From assembly GCA_903869365.1 (NCBI GenBank), contig CAIPYV010000077.1, positions 1 through 37,938 of the forward strand: 37,938 nt of DNA, given 5' to 3'. The position numbers were made by a program, and so were the translations under genes. The notes under the pieces are model-generated. The model was given only the letters and a program-made list of their open reading frames with translations, was not told the origin of the DNA and ran no database searches. Source of the stretch: an uncultured Chlorobiaceae bacterium (GTDB lineage Bacteria > Bacteroidota > Chlorobiia > Chlorobiales > Chlorobiaceae). This document shows positions 16,405 to 24,978 of the stretch, piece by piece (position 1 is the stretch's first letter; each line of letters begins with the position of its first letter).

Positions 16405-17019
16405 TTATACCCCGAGGCCGCTTGCAGCTTTATTTGCCTCCGTTACATCTACCTTATTTGCTGATAAATAATTCAACAGCTTTCCAGTTGTCGAAACAGC
16501 ATTTGAAACTAATGGCGGAACATTTCTCACTAAAAACAACACAGGGCCAACCTCACTGAACCCTATGGAGGATGTATTGATACTTGTTAAGGCACCAACC
16601 ATTTTTTTTGTCTCAATGACCGCTTGAACATATTTCAGTGCAGCATGACCCGCAAGTTTTTTATGCTCAGCATCCAGAGCTTTATTTGACTCAATACGTG
16701 GTCGTATAACATCACTGCAAGCATTTGATTCTGCTATCATGTCATCATCTGATTCTGCAGCACTCCCTTGTTCAGCAAATTTCAGCGTGGCCTTTCTTGC
16801 AGCCAACTCCTCTTTCAAGTCTAACGCATCGATAATAAGGTACTGAGATTCAAGATAGTTGCGCAAAGCCCTTCTGCAATCATGAACAACCTCTCTGACC
16901 TGTGAATTTCCGCCGTGGGAGTCACTGCTGATGACAATATCGGGCAGACCGAATGCCGCCTTTGCCGGCGATGCGACCAACAGTGAGGCTCCAACGAGAA
17001 CCAGTGTTTTTAACTTCAT
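16405..17019 (-). CDS. Exported hypothetical protein, 204 residues
   Basis: The N-terminus MKLKTLVLVGASLLVASPAKA is a clean signal peptide (cleavage near 21, before AFGLPD). The mature part looks mostly helical, with two cysteines (DCRRAL and SNACSD) that could form a disulfide in the periplasm. The C-terminal third contains moderately hydrophobic stretches (SEVGPVLFLVRNVPPLVSNA). I recognise no family or catalytic motif. It is 29 bp downstream of the next gene in the exported-protein run. Confidence 0.75.
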   Translation of the reverse strand: MKLKTLVLVGASLLVASPAKAAFGLPDIVISSDSHGGNSQVREVVHDCRRALRNYLESQYLIIDALDLKEELAARKATLKFAEQGSAAESDDDMIAESNACSDVIRPRIESNKALDAEHKKLAGHAALKYVQAVIETKKMVGALTSINTSSIGFSEVGPVLFLVRNVPPLVSNAVSTTGKLLNYLSANKVDVTEANKAASGLGV

Positions 17020-17048
17020 GATGAGTTATCTGTTTTTAGGGTAAAATG

Positions 17049-17783
17049 TTATCGAACACCTTTGGCATTCAGTTGATCAACAAGGCTTAATGCTGTTTCT
17101 TTAGCGGCAACAATAAGCGCATTACGGCTTGCTACGCTTTGGTCCGGTCCCAAACCAGAAAATTGAACAGGACCTACAGAACCAACCTTTCTCGGAAGAG
17201 TGGTACTGATATCCCAGAGATTTGCCCGTACAGAAACATAAACACGCCTGTTTCCAGATACCGGATCGACATCATTAACTCCGATATCAATAGTTCCCGT
17301 GGCTAAATAGCGGACGTCACACTTTCTGGACGCATTAATAATTTTTGCTCTTGTTTGCGCACTTAAATCATCTTTATGGACAAATTCCGGTTTGATAACT
17401 GCCGGGTCAGGGCCACCACCATTGATCATGACATCATCATATGCCGCATACTCAATTCCTGCATTAGTCAAAACCTCTCCCATAGCCGAATCAATATCCT
17501 GTGAACTCGTAACCTCATAGGTAACGGCATCTGCTTTTCTTAGAGTGCTCCCGCCAGTTTGCTCCACCTGAGTGCCTGAAACAAAACCAAGGGAACCAGG
17601 CGAAGTATTTTTTCGTACTCGAACGTCAGTTCTCCTTTCATCAAACTGGGTGATGGATGTTGCTTTTCGTGCCATAAATAAAAAAGTGAAAAGCGAATGA
17701 GTTGACCTCATTGGTTCGGCAAAGGAGGGCTCAGAAATAAAAAGCGAAAGAGCACCAAGGAGCAAGAAGTATTTACATCTCAT
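17049..17783 (-). CDS. Exported hypothetical protein with a possible CsgG/FlgT-like C-terminal domain
   Basis: A 244-residue protein with a signal peptide (MRCKYFLLLGALSLFISEPSFA). The mature C-terminal half has the rhythm of the alpha/beta domains seen in CsgG, FlgT and LpoB-like envelope proteins: a helix, then CDVRYLATGTIDIG, then RVYVSVRANLWDI, and a closing helix of alternating Ala residues (ALIVAAKETALSLVDQL). This is a visual resemblance only. The N-terminal 60 residues after the signal are unassigned. It has 13 bp to the next gene upstream, so co-transcription is very likely. Confidence 0.72.
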   Translation of the reverse strand: MRCKYFLLLGALSLFISEPSFAEPMRSTHSLFTFLFMARKATSITQFDERRTDVRVRKNTSPGSLGFVSGTQVEQTGGSTLRKADAVTYEVTSSQDIDSAMGEVLTNAGIEYAAYDDVMINGGGPDPAVIKPEFVHKDDLSAQTRAKIINASRKCDVRYLATGTIDIGVNDVDPVSGNRRVYVSVRANLWDISTTLPRKVGSVGPVQFSGLGPDQSVASRNALIVAAKETALSLVDQLNAKGVR

Positions 17784-17796
17784 AATTATAATAAGG

Positions 17797-18975
17797 TTAT
17801 TTTAATTGATCAATTATTGTCGAAGCATCACGAAAGCTGTCAATAGCTTCAGCACCTCTTGAAGCATGCTCTTTAATCCAGCTGGAATTTACGTTAGAAA
17901 ACTGTTTTGATGTATCATAGAGCAACTCGTTTAACGTTTTTTTATATTGTTCCCAATCTTCAATTCTTGCATCATAAGCTTTTGCAAGAGTTACAATTTG
18001 AGTGTTATAGATATTTTCATTGAAAAGATATTTTTTTACATCAGGCTGGAAAATTTTAATTGTGCCTAAGGTACGATAGATCTTTTGTTTTGAGTAAGCC
18101 CCATCAACTTCTGTCCCACGGAAAGCACGAAGAGAAAAGTCAACTTCATAATCAGGATTTGGCAGGTTTAACGTAAAGGTATTTCCGTCACAGAACCTTA
18201 AAGCCATAACCCTTCCGACAACTTCACCGGGGCTCCAAGGTATAATCGGAATATTGTTTGTTGAGGCAATTGACGACTCTAATTCATTGGCAATAAGATT
18301 TTTCAGAGCTTTCGGGCTTTGATTATTAGCGGTAACCATTTTCAATGCTTCAGGTTCAATATCTATATTTTTAACCTGCAGATATTTTGTATGGCGTCCT
18401 TTAAACTGTAAATCAGCAAACTTGTTAAGCCATTCATCAAATGGATTGATCCCTAATTCGTTCGTTAAATAAAGCTTTTTGAACAACGTCACAATCTGCT
18501 CATCACTCAGCCTCTGATTGACGGTATCATGATATCGTATCCTGAGAGGATAAGCCGCAATCAACTGTTTTGATGCCCTGTCAAAAGCCAGAACATTAGC
18601 GTTTATGCCAAGAAATAAAAGCAGATGGCCATCCAGCTCCATATATTCAACCTTCTCATAGGTAAGGGCAAATGCGACAGTAATTTGATTGCCTTGACCG
18701 ATTCTCCCCAGTTCGGTTGTTACTCTTGCCTCTTCATGAGGCCTGGTTTTTATTTTTTCATAAAAAACTTTATTAAGCAGCGGTTGACCGTTTTCACTTT
18801 TTAGAAATTCAACTTTTGAGCTATATGGGTAGAGTTCATTTCTGTTTTCATAGTTGCCGGAAAAAGCAAAACCTGAAAAAAGCAGTTTATCCTGTGCCGC
18901 TGCCGTTAACGAAAAAAAAGTCAACACTACGAATAAAAGAGTTATTCTTTTCCACCGGCTATGGTAATAACGCAT
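17797..18975 (-). CDS. Exported hypothetical protein, 392 residues
   Basis: The largest unknown in this cluster. Residues 8-27 (ITLLFVVLTFFSLTAAAQD) form a signal peptide. The mature chain mixes beta-rich and helical segments, with a hydrophobic patch (GHLLLFLGINANVLAFD) and a helical C-terminus ending IDSFRDASTIIDQLK. No motif known to me appears. It lies 28 bp downstream of the L,D-transpeptidase gene and 13 bp upstream of the CsgG/FlgT-like gene, placing it centrally in what looks like one envelope operon. Its AT-richer sequence compared with flanking housekeeping genes may hint at transfer, but I did not measure this. Confidence 0.72.
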   Translation of the reverse strand: MRYYHSRWKRITLLFVVLTFFSLTAAAQDKLLFSGFAFSGNYENRNELYPYSSKVEFLKSENGQPLLNKVFYEKIKTRPHEEARVTTELGRIGQGNQITVAFALTYEKVEYMELDGHLLLFLGINANVLAFDRASKQLIAAYPLRIRYHDTVNQRLSDEQIVTLFKKLYLTNELGINPFDEWLNKFADLQFKGRHTKYLQVKNIDIEPEALKMVTANNQSPKALKNLIANELESSIASTNNIPIIPWSPGEVVGRVMALRFCDGNTFTLNLPNPDYEVDFSLRAFRGTEVDGAYSKQKIYRTLGTIKIFQPDVKKYLFNENIYNTQIVTLAKAYDARIEDWEQYKKTLNELLYDTSKQFSNVNSSWIKEHASRGAEAIDSFRDASTIIDQLK

Positions 18976-19003
18976 AGGTGTATTGGCTGATCTTATAAGG
19001 TAG

Positions 19004-19702
19004 TTATAAGGATTTCGCTGCCGAAGTAGCTTCGTTTTTTGATATTGAATTGGCAGATGTTATACCAAAAAAATCGACTGGAGATTTCGTTTCAGGAAGT
19101 ATATAGACAAATCCCTTGTTTTTAAAAATCGGACAAATAAGGGAATCAAAAAAATTCACAGGGACATTGATACATCCCCATGAAATCCTGTGTTCTTTGG
19201 GATCCTGTGACGCTAATCGTTCCAGACGCTTTTGGCCGGGGACGTTAACAACAGCATGAATTGCAAGACCCGCATCATAATCAATCCACAGATACAGCCC
19301 CCCATGTAAGTTTTTACCTAAATGAGCTACATACCTTCCAGCCGGGGTTATCCGATGCTGCGGAGGAATCTGGGCAAGACTCTTGTTGCCGACACCCTCC
19401 GTATCATAATCACCCACCGTCATGCCAAGAAGCGCCTGTGTTGTTCCTAAAATTTGGCCATCGGCATCAAAAACAAAGATTTTCGTCTGCTTTTTATCAA
19501 GTATGACAAATGGCATTCCATGATTATCATGAGAGTTGACCACCCAGTCAGCCACCAGCCGAACATGATCTGAAGCTTGTTCAGCAGCAAAAAAAGCCTT
19601 GCATTCACTTTCGGCTGCAGCATTTGAAAGAGAGAGAAATTCAAAACTGAAGATAAGGGCTGTTACATAAAGCCAATAATGAAGGTTGAATTGAGTTTGC
19701 AT
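19004..19702 (-). CDS. L,D-transpeptidase (YkuD/ErfK-type) family protein
   Basis: A protein of 232 residues from ATG 19702, with a signal peptide (YWLYVTALIFSFEFLSLSNA). L,D-transpeptidases make 3-3 crosslinks or attach proteins to peptidoglycan using a cysteine. The catalytic segment reads HRISWGCINVP, matching [S/T]HGChN except that Trp replaces the His before Gly-Cys; such ISWGC variants occur in family members I have seen described as divergent. An upstream His (LAIHAVVNVPG) fits the conserved first His. An in-frame ATG at 19771 has AGGAG directly abutting it, too close to work well, and would bury the signal peptide, so I prefer 19702 although it lacks a ribosome site. It is the first gene of the exported-protein run. 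Confidence 0.8.
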   Translation of the reverse strand: MQTQFNLHYWLYVTALIFSFEFLSLSNAAAESECKAFFAAEQASDHVRLVADWVVNSHDNHGMPFVILDKKQTKIFVFDADGQILGTTQALLGMTVGDYDTEGVGNKSLAQIPPQHRITPAGRYVAHLGKNLHGGLYLWIDYDAGLAIHAVVNVPGQKRLERLASQDPKEHRISWGCINVPVNFFDSLICPIFKNKGFVYILPETKSPVDFFGITSANSISKNEATSAAKSL

Positions 19703-19771
19703 GTTACTAGTAAGTAAAGAATCTGTTATTGAAAGAGTATGTTCCGAAATATCGCAAAAATCAAAATTCAT

Positions 19772-20241
19772 CTCCTGCTTCCAAATAAGAGTAATGTCAA
19801 AAAATAAAGGAAAAGAATGTCATCTTATGTTGTTCGGTTCTGAGGTGGGATTACAAGGAAGGGTAAATGAACCTCAACTTAAGAAATAAAATACAGTTAC
19901 ACCAACCCCGCTATAAGAGCAAATATATCATTTCAATCGAGTGGTCACAATACCTCGTAAGAGATTTTTTTTAAAAACAAGCTTATCCTCACCCTTGAAT
20001 AAAATAAACTGTCTCATTGGTGTCTCAATTTATGTTGATAGGTGTTACAGATAAAAATTTTCCAAACAAGAAAAAGAAATATATATACAGAAATAACTCT
20101 ATATATAATAATATATTAGATTGTCTTTGGTTCTAATGTCATTGATTTTTGGCGCAAAAATTGCATTAAAGTTACAAAGATAGGTTTTATGGAGATGTGT
20201 GTTTTGTAAAAAATAATGTAAAATTTTTTTAGAGCAGCCCA
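19772..20241. other. AT-rich intergenic region between divergent genes
   Basis: About 470 bp separating the leftward exported-protein cluster from the rightward TPR gene. It must hold both promoters, but no confident -35/-10 pair stands out. A strongly AT-rich stretch lies at 20060-20125. A 31-codon frame at 19794 has no ribosome site and is not supported. Confidence 0.5.
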
Positions 20242-20874
20242 ATGAAAAATTCTATAATGATTCTTGTTATAGCGGTTATGGCTATAACACTTTTATCTCC
20301 TTCAGGTTACGCGGCAAAGAATACAAAAGGTCTTTATGCAAGTGCTGCAGCCAAGTTTAAAGCAAATAATTTCAAAGGAGCTATTGAGGATTATAACAGG
20401 GCCATTGATCTCAATCCAAATGATAGTTACGCATATCTTCATCGTGGCATCGTAAAAGGCACGAGCGGTGAAACTTCTGGAGCTATAGCCGACTACACCC
20501 GAGCGATAGAGCTTGATCCAAAGAATTCGCTCGCCTACTCTAATCGGGGTATTGAAATAGCTCAAAAGGGAGATTACTCAGGTGCGATAGAAGACTACAC
20601 CAAGGCAATTCAGCTTAACCCCAGATATTCTTTGGCGTATAATAATCGTGGAAATGCTAAAGCAGCGTTAAAAGACTATGCTGGTGCCATAACAGACTAC
20701 ACAAGAGCGATTGAGTTAAACCGTAATTATGGTTTAGCGTACAGTAATCGAGGAACAGCAAGAGGCGCTATGGGAGACAAAGATGGAGCCTTGGCTGACT
20801 ATAAAATGGCCGCCCACCTTAACGAACCTGGATCCAAAGAATGGTTAAGCAGCAGAGGCTATTCTCTGGAATAA
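20242..20874 (+). CDS. Exported TPR-repeat protein
   Basis: A 210-residue protein with a signal peptide (MKNSIMILVIAVMAITLLSPSGYA) followed by about five 34-residue tetratricopeptide repeats (starting near residues 27, 61, 95, 129 and 163). Each has the pattern A..F/Y..A...Y..AI.L.P....AY..RG, as in GAIADYTRAIELDPKNSLAY. TPR arrays form a curved helical scaffold for protein partners. The partner is unknown; the divergent envelope gene cluster to the left makes an envelope role plausible. A terminator follows the gene. Confidence 0.9.
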   Translation: MKNSIMILVIAVMAITLLSPSGYAAKNTKGLYASAAAKFKANNFKGAIEDYNRAIDLNPNDSYAYLHRGIVKGTSGETSGAIADYTRAIELDPKNSLAYSNRGIEIAQKGDYSGAIEDYTKAIQLNPRYSLAYNNRGNAKAALKDYAGAITDYTRAIELNRNYGLAYSNRGTARGAMGDKDGALADYKMAAHLNEPGSKEWLSSRGYSLE

Positions 20875-20887
20875 CATTAGCATAAAA

Positions 20888-20925
20888 TAAGCCAGGCAGA
20901 AGTTCTATTCGGTCTGGCTTTATCC
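20888..20925 (+). terminator. Rho-independent terminator after the TPR gene
   Basis: AAGCCAGGC pairs with GTCTGGCTT (one G-U) around a 15-base loop, followed by a short T-containing stretch (TTTATCCC). It lies 14 bp after the TPR stop codon. Confidence 0.65.
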
Positions 20926-21127
20926 CCCATTTCCCTCCTTTACTCTATCAACAAATCCAAACCCATTGGGACGGCATAAAAACTTGTCGTTCAACTATTT
21001 ATTTGTCTTCTTGTCCTGAAAAAATTACTTTTCCGTACGTTTATATTTCTTCATAACGATATATGCGACAAATAAATAAAGTTGTATTTCTTGTAACTCT
21101 ATACTTTCTACGCAGCACTCTCTTTCC

Positions 21128-22882
21128 ATGCATGAATTTGATTTTCTTGGTGAACTGGTGCTTATCGGAGCACTGGCAGTGGCTATTATCCTGGTTTTTC
21201 AGCGTCTGAAAATCCCGCCGGTCATCGGGTTGATATTTACAGGTATCCTTCTTGGTCCATCAGGTATTGCCGCAGTCTATGATCAGAAACTGATCTCAAC
21301 CCTTGCCGAACTTGGTGTGATTCTGCTCTTATTTACGATAGGCCTTGAATTTTCACTTGATGACCTTAAAAAACTGAAAAAAATTGTTCTGGTTGGCGGT
21401 ATTGTCCAGATTCTGGTAACTGGTCTGGCAATCAGCTTTCTTTCCTACTGGTTTATGCTCGTCATCGATCGAGGCATTACACTTTCAGCCGCGGCATTTC
21501 TTGGATTTACCTTTTCGGTCAGCAGTACGGCGATATGCCTGAAGATTTTAACAGACCGAGAAGAGCTTGCCTTGCCGCATGGACGAATAGCACTGGGGAT
21601 CCTGATTTTTCAGGACATAGCAATTGTTCCCTTGATGATCGGCATTAATTTGCTGAATCCAGAGACCGCATCCACTTTCGAAATCCTGGCAAAAAAAATT
21701 GGTATCATTGTGCTGTTTGCAACCGGCATATTTATCAGCTTCAGGTTGCTCATGCCGAAAATGGTTCGTCTTATTGCCTCTCTCCATGCAAGGGAAGTTC
21801 TGGTGATCGGGGCACTTGTTATTTGTTTCGGTGCGGCCTATCTGACCTCTTTGGTAGGGCTATCTCTTGCTCTTGGTTCATTTGTCGCCGGTATGATTAT
21901 TGCCAGTACCGACGAAAGTCATCAGATAAGTGTGACCATCGATCCTTTTCGAGAGGCGTTCAGCAGCATCTTTTTTATATCTGTAGGGCTGCTGCTCGAC
22001 ATCAAAATGATCAATCTCCCGTTTTTTGTCACCATAGCTCTTCTGGTGCTGATGGTTAAAGGGTTGATTGTCGCCGGTGTTTCACTCTCTCTTGGCAACT
22101 CATTGAGAGTCAGCATGATGGCAGGAATGGCGCTTGCCCAGATCGGAGAGTTCTCCTTTGTTCTTGCTGAGACCGGTTTAAAGAACAACCTTATCAATCA
22201 TGAGGTGTTCCAGGCTATGCTTGCTATCAGTGTGGTCACCATGATTGTTACCCCCGCTATGATTGCTGTTGCTCCCCGTTTTGCCGATCAGGTGGTCCCT
22301 GCACTCGGGTTTATTCCGCTTGTATCAAGGGATTCATCCGCCCTTCCTGTACGACCTCCTGACAGTACCATTATTTGTGCGGGCGAGATTCATGCCGCTA
22401 TTATCGGTTTCGGTCTGAATGGCCAGAATGTGGCAGCGGTGCTTCATGCAACCAATATCTCATATACGGTACTTGAAATTGACAGGGATATGGTTAAAAG
22501 CATGAGAAACAAGGGTGAACCGATTTATTACGGCGACTGTACAGATAAAAAAGCACTGCTTCGGGCAGGAATAGATCATGCTCGTGCAGTTGTACTCGGT
22601 ATTTCAGATGCAACAGCAATCGGGAAAAGTATTACGATGATCCGTGAGATCAATAAAAAAGCCTTCATCATTGTAAGGGCCAGAACCCTTGATGATGTCG
22701 CCTCCCTTTACAAAGCCGGTGCAGATGTTGTTGTTACCGAAAAATTTGAAACATCCATCCAGATTTTTTCGCTGCTGCTTAACCATTTTACGGTTGATCC
22801 AGAACTTATTCTCGAACAGCAGGAAATAATCAGGCGTGAATGTGAAAAAATTTTCACTACTGCTTCAGTCCGAAGCAAATAA
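21128..22882 (+). CDS. Kef-type cation/proton antiporter with TrkA-N domain
   Basis: A 584-residue CPA2-family membrane protein. Residues about 5-385 carry the Na+/H+-exchanger-type core with roughly 12 hydrophobic helices, including KIPPVIGLIFTGILLGPSG and IGLEFSLDDLKKL and the FSVSSTAICLKIL segment. Residues about 420-545 form a cytosolic Rossmann/RCK (TrkA-N) domain with the nucleotide motif GFGLNGQ, which usually gates the transporter in response to NAD(H) or other ligands. Potassium efflux coupled to proton entry is the likely activity; whether glutathione adducts are involved cannot be told. It is a single gene with its own upstream region of 250 bp. Confidence 0.9.
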   Translation: MHEFDFLGELVLIGALAVAIILVFQRLKIPPVIGLIFTGILLGPSGIAAVYDQKLISTLAELGVILLLFTIGLEFSLDDLKKLKKIVLVGGIVQILVTGLAISFLSYWFMLVIDRGITLSAAAFLGFTFSVSSTAICLKILTDREELALPHGRIALGILIFQDIAIVPLMIGINLLNPETASTFEILAKKIGIIVLFATGIFISFRLLMPKMVRLIASLHAREVLVIGALVICFGAAYLTSLVGLSLALGSFVAGMIIASTDESHQISVTIDPFREAFSSIFFISVGLLLDIKMINLPFFVTIALLVLMVKGLIVAGVSLSLGNSLRVSMMAGMALAQIGEFSFVLAETGLKNNLINHEVFQAMLAISVVTMIVTPAMIAVAPRFADQVVPALGFIPLVSRDSSALPVRPPDSTIICAGEIHAAIIGFGLNGQNVAAVLHATNISYTVLEIDRDMVKSMRNKGEPIYYGDCTDKKALLRAGIDHARAVVLGISDATAIGKSITMIREINKKAFIIVRARTLDDVASLYKAGADVVVTEKFETSIQIFSLLLNHFTVDPELILEQQEIIRRECEKIFTTASVRSK

Positions 22883-22988
22883 GAAATTTGCTCATGTTTC
22901 GTTACATTTCCTGATCATGGTCAATATTTTTGTATATTCATAGTCACTAAGACCATATCTCTCTTCACACACACAGCCGATATGCGTT

Positions 22989-23951
22989 ATGCCACATCAA
23001 GAGTCATCCCCTACACAGAAATTTATTCGTTATCGGCAGGAACTTCTCGAACTTCAGGCTTCCCAGGACAATGCAGCTGTAAAACGTGCATCCTACGAGC
23101 TTTTATTAATGGAGAAGAGCTGCTTTATTGAATTGAATGGTATTGTTCATCACTATCATGATTCCGGCCCGAAAGATGCCGCTCAGACCGTGGTACTGAT
23201 TCATGGTTGGGATTGCTGGTGGATGTGGTGGCATCATGTGATACGCTACCTCAATGACAAGGGGATTCGAACAATTGCCTATGACATGCGTGGACATGGA
23301 TGGTCTGATAATGATCCGAAAAACCACTATCATATCGATTTTTTTGCACATGATCTCAATGAGCTTGTTATCAAAGTCGGGCTTGGACAATTTCATGTAG
23401 CAGCTTTTTCTTTCGGACCATTTGTTGCTCTTGATTACGCAAGGGTTCATCCCGAGCTTATTCGCTCAATGACGTTTTTTAATTTCGGATATCTGCACAA
23501 CAGTGAGTTTATCAACAAAGCAGCCTCTACCACCATTACCTTTGTTTTCAATAATCTTCTGAGAAAACTGACATGGTGGCTTCCCGCTTATATTTTTGCC
23601 CGGCTTGTCCTTTCGAAGAATACCGTTATGCTCCATGATATTCTCATTGGATTTAAAAGTCTCGGACTCTGTGCGCCAGAAGCTATCGACCAGACAACTC
23701 TCCAGATAACCTCATTCGAGCTTACCGGATCAGTGCCCGATATGGTCAGCAGCGTTGATATCCCTATGCTGTTTGTCGCAGGCGAAGGCGATACGATCAT
23801 GACCAGCGAGAATACCAAAAAGCTGAAAGAGTATGCAAGGAATGGAAGATATGTCTGTGTACCTGACTGCGGACACCTGATTACGGTTGAACTGCCGGAA
23901 ACAGCCTCGGAATTGATTTGGGGACAGGTAAAAGCATTCTCAGGAGTTTAA
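22989..23951 (+). CDS. Alpha/beta hydrolase
   Basis: A 320-residue alpha/beta-hydrolase-fold protein. It has VVLIHGWDCWWMWW (oxyanion-hole HGW at 72-74), YDMRGHGWSDND, a nucleophile elbow AAFSFGPF (Ser141; first Gly of GxSxG replaced by Ala), an acid candidate in AGEGDTIM and the catalytic His in DCGHLITVELPE near the end. About 60 residues precede the core. The substrate is unknown; this subgroup includes esterases and haloalkane-dehalogenase-like enzymes. Its stop codon overlaps that of the convergent trpF gene (23948-23951). Confidence 0.87.
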   Translation: MPHQESSPTQKFIRYRQELLELQASQDNAAVKRASYELLLMEKSCFIELNGIVHHYHDSGPKDAAQTVVLIHGWDCWWMWWHHVIRYLNDKGIRTIAYDMRGHGWSDNDPKNHYHIDFFAHDLNELVIKVGLGQFHVAAFSFGPFVALDYARVHPELIRSMTFFNFGYLHNSEFINKAASTTITFVFNNLLRKLTWWLPAYIFARLVLSKNTVMLHDILIGFKSLGLCAPEAIDQTTLQITSFELTGSVPDMVSSVDIPMLFVAGEGDTIMTSENTKKLKEYARNGRYVCVPDCGHLITVELPETASELIWGQVKAFSGV

Positions 23952-24595
23952 TCAGCCGCTTCGTGTATTGCGCGGATAAAGGCTTTCATTTTTACGGTAT
24001 CCTTGATACCCGGACTGCTTTCAACACCAGTTGCCGCATCGACGCCGTATGGATGGACACAGCGAATGGCTTCACCCACGTTGTTTTCGTTCAGCCCTCC
24101 AGCCAGAATGGCGTAGCAGGAGTTACCAAGCTCACTGAAGATACGTGAGGCAAGAGAAGCCTTGATGCTGTGTCCCGTACCGCCCGGCATGCCCGGTCGG
24201 TACGCATCAAACAGAAAAGTATTGATGCCGCTCTCTTTGGCGAAAGCCGTGACCTCTTCTACGGCAAAGTTTTCTGCAGGCCGGAAGACCTTTATTATTT
24301 TTACATCTTTAATGGATCGCGCTTCTTCAGGGGTATAGTGGTCATGGTGAAGTTGTGCAATATGCAGCTTGCAGAATCGGCAGAGAGCATTGATTTCTGC
24401 AGGTGTTTGATCAACAAAAATACCTGCAGTCTGAACAAACGGCGGCAAGGTCTTAATGATCCTCTTTGCCAGTTCCGGATCAATCATTCGAGGGCTGATG
24501 CTGCTGAAATTAAAACCCAGGGCGTCTGCTCCGGCATGGCATGCTTCAAGCGCATCCTGAAGCCTTGTTATTCCACAGATTTTAATTTTTGTCAT
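23948..24595 (-). CDS. trpF: Phosphoribosylanthranilate isomerase
   Basis: A 215-residue TIM-barrel enzyme of tryptophan synthesis, converting N-(5-phosphoribosyl)anthranilate to the carboxyphenylamino-deoxyribulose phosphate. The opening TKIKICGITRLQDAL carries the catalytic Cys, the middle has GVFVDQ-like GIFVDQTPAEI, and the end has ILAGGLNENNV and GVDAATGVESSPGIKD with the catalytic Asp and phosphate-binding Gly residues. I start at ATG 24595, giving the family-typical MTKIKICGI; in-frame ATGs at 24622 and 24670 only add atypical residues. No other trp gene is nearby. Confidence 0.93.
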   Translation of the reverse strand: MTKIKICGITRLQDALEACHAGADALGFNFSSISPRMIDPELAKRIIKTLPPFVQTAGIFVDQTPAEINALCRFCKLHIAQLHHDHYTPEEARSIKDVKIIKVFRPAENFAVEEVTAFAKESGINTFLFDAYRPGMPGGTGHSIKASLASRIFSELGNSCYAILAGGLNENNVGEAIRCVHPYGVDAATGVESSPGIKDTVKMKAFIRAIHEAAD

Positions 24596-24846
24596 TGACT
24601 TGGCATTTTTTGTTGTAGCCATCGGGCGGAGATTAAGCGGTAAGATAAGCGTTACCTCGTGTAACACCAAGTCTATGGAAGTAGGGGTGATTCATGAACC
24701 CAAACGAGCCTGAAGTTTTCCTGAGAGAATAGTTTTCAGCCCGCACTCGAAATTGACAGGTAAATCGGTAAGTGGTTGTGATTTTCTCATATTGTGCGTA
24801 TATTCGGCACCGGTTATGATTCAGGGCAGCCGTTGTCATTGTACAA

Positions 24847-24918
24847 TGGGGCGTCGCCAAGTGGTAAGGCATCGGCCTTTGGAGCCGACATCCGCAGGTT
24901 CGAATCCTGCCGCCCCAG
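24847..24918 (+). tRNA. tRNA-Gln (TTG anticodon)
   Basis: A 72-base cloverleaf: acceptor TGGGGCG pairs with CGCCCCA, the anticodon loop CTTTGGA gives anticodon TTG, and the T arm reads GCAGGTTCGAATCCTGC. The U1-A72 acceptor end with G discriminator is typical of bacterial tRNA-Gln. CCA is not encoded. Confidence 0.95.
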
Positions 24919-24924
24919 CAAACA

Positions 24925-24955
24925 AAAAAAGCAACCTTTTCGGGTTGCTTTTTTG
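24925..24955. terminator. Bidirectional terminator between tRNA-Gln and ahcY
   Basis: AAAAAAGCAACC pairs with GGGTTGCTTTTTT around TTTTC, flanked by an A-run and a T-run, so it can stop transcription from tRNA-Gln rightward and from metK-ahcY leftward. Confidence 0.85.
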
Positions 24956-24978
24956 TGTTCAGTAAACATCCGCAAATT

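Noticed and set aside
20330-20840. DNA repeat array or CRISPR in the TPR gene
   Set aside because: The periodicity is about 102 bp and protein-level (34-residue TPR units); there are no identical repeats with unique spacers.
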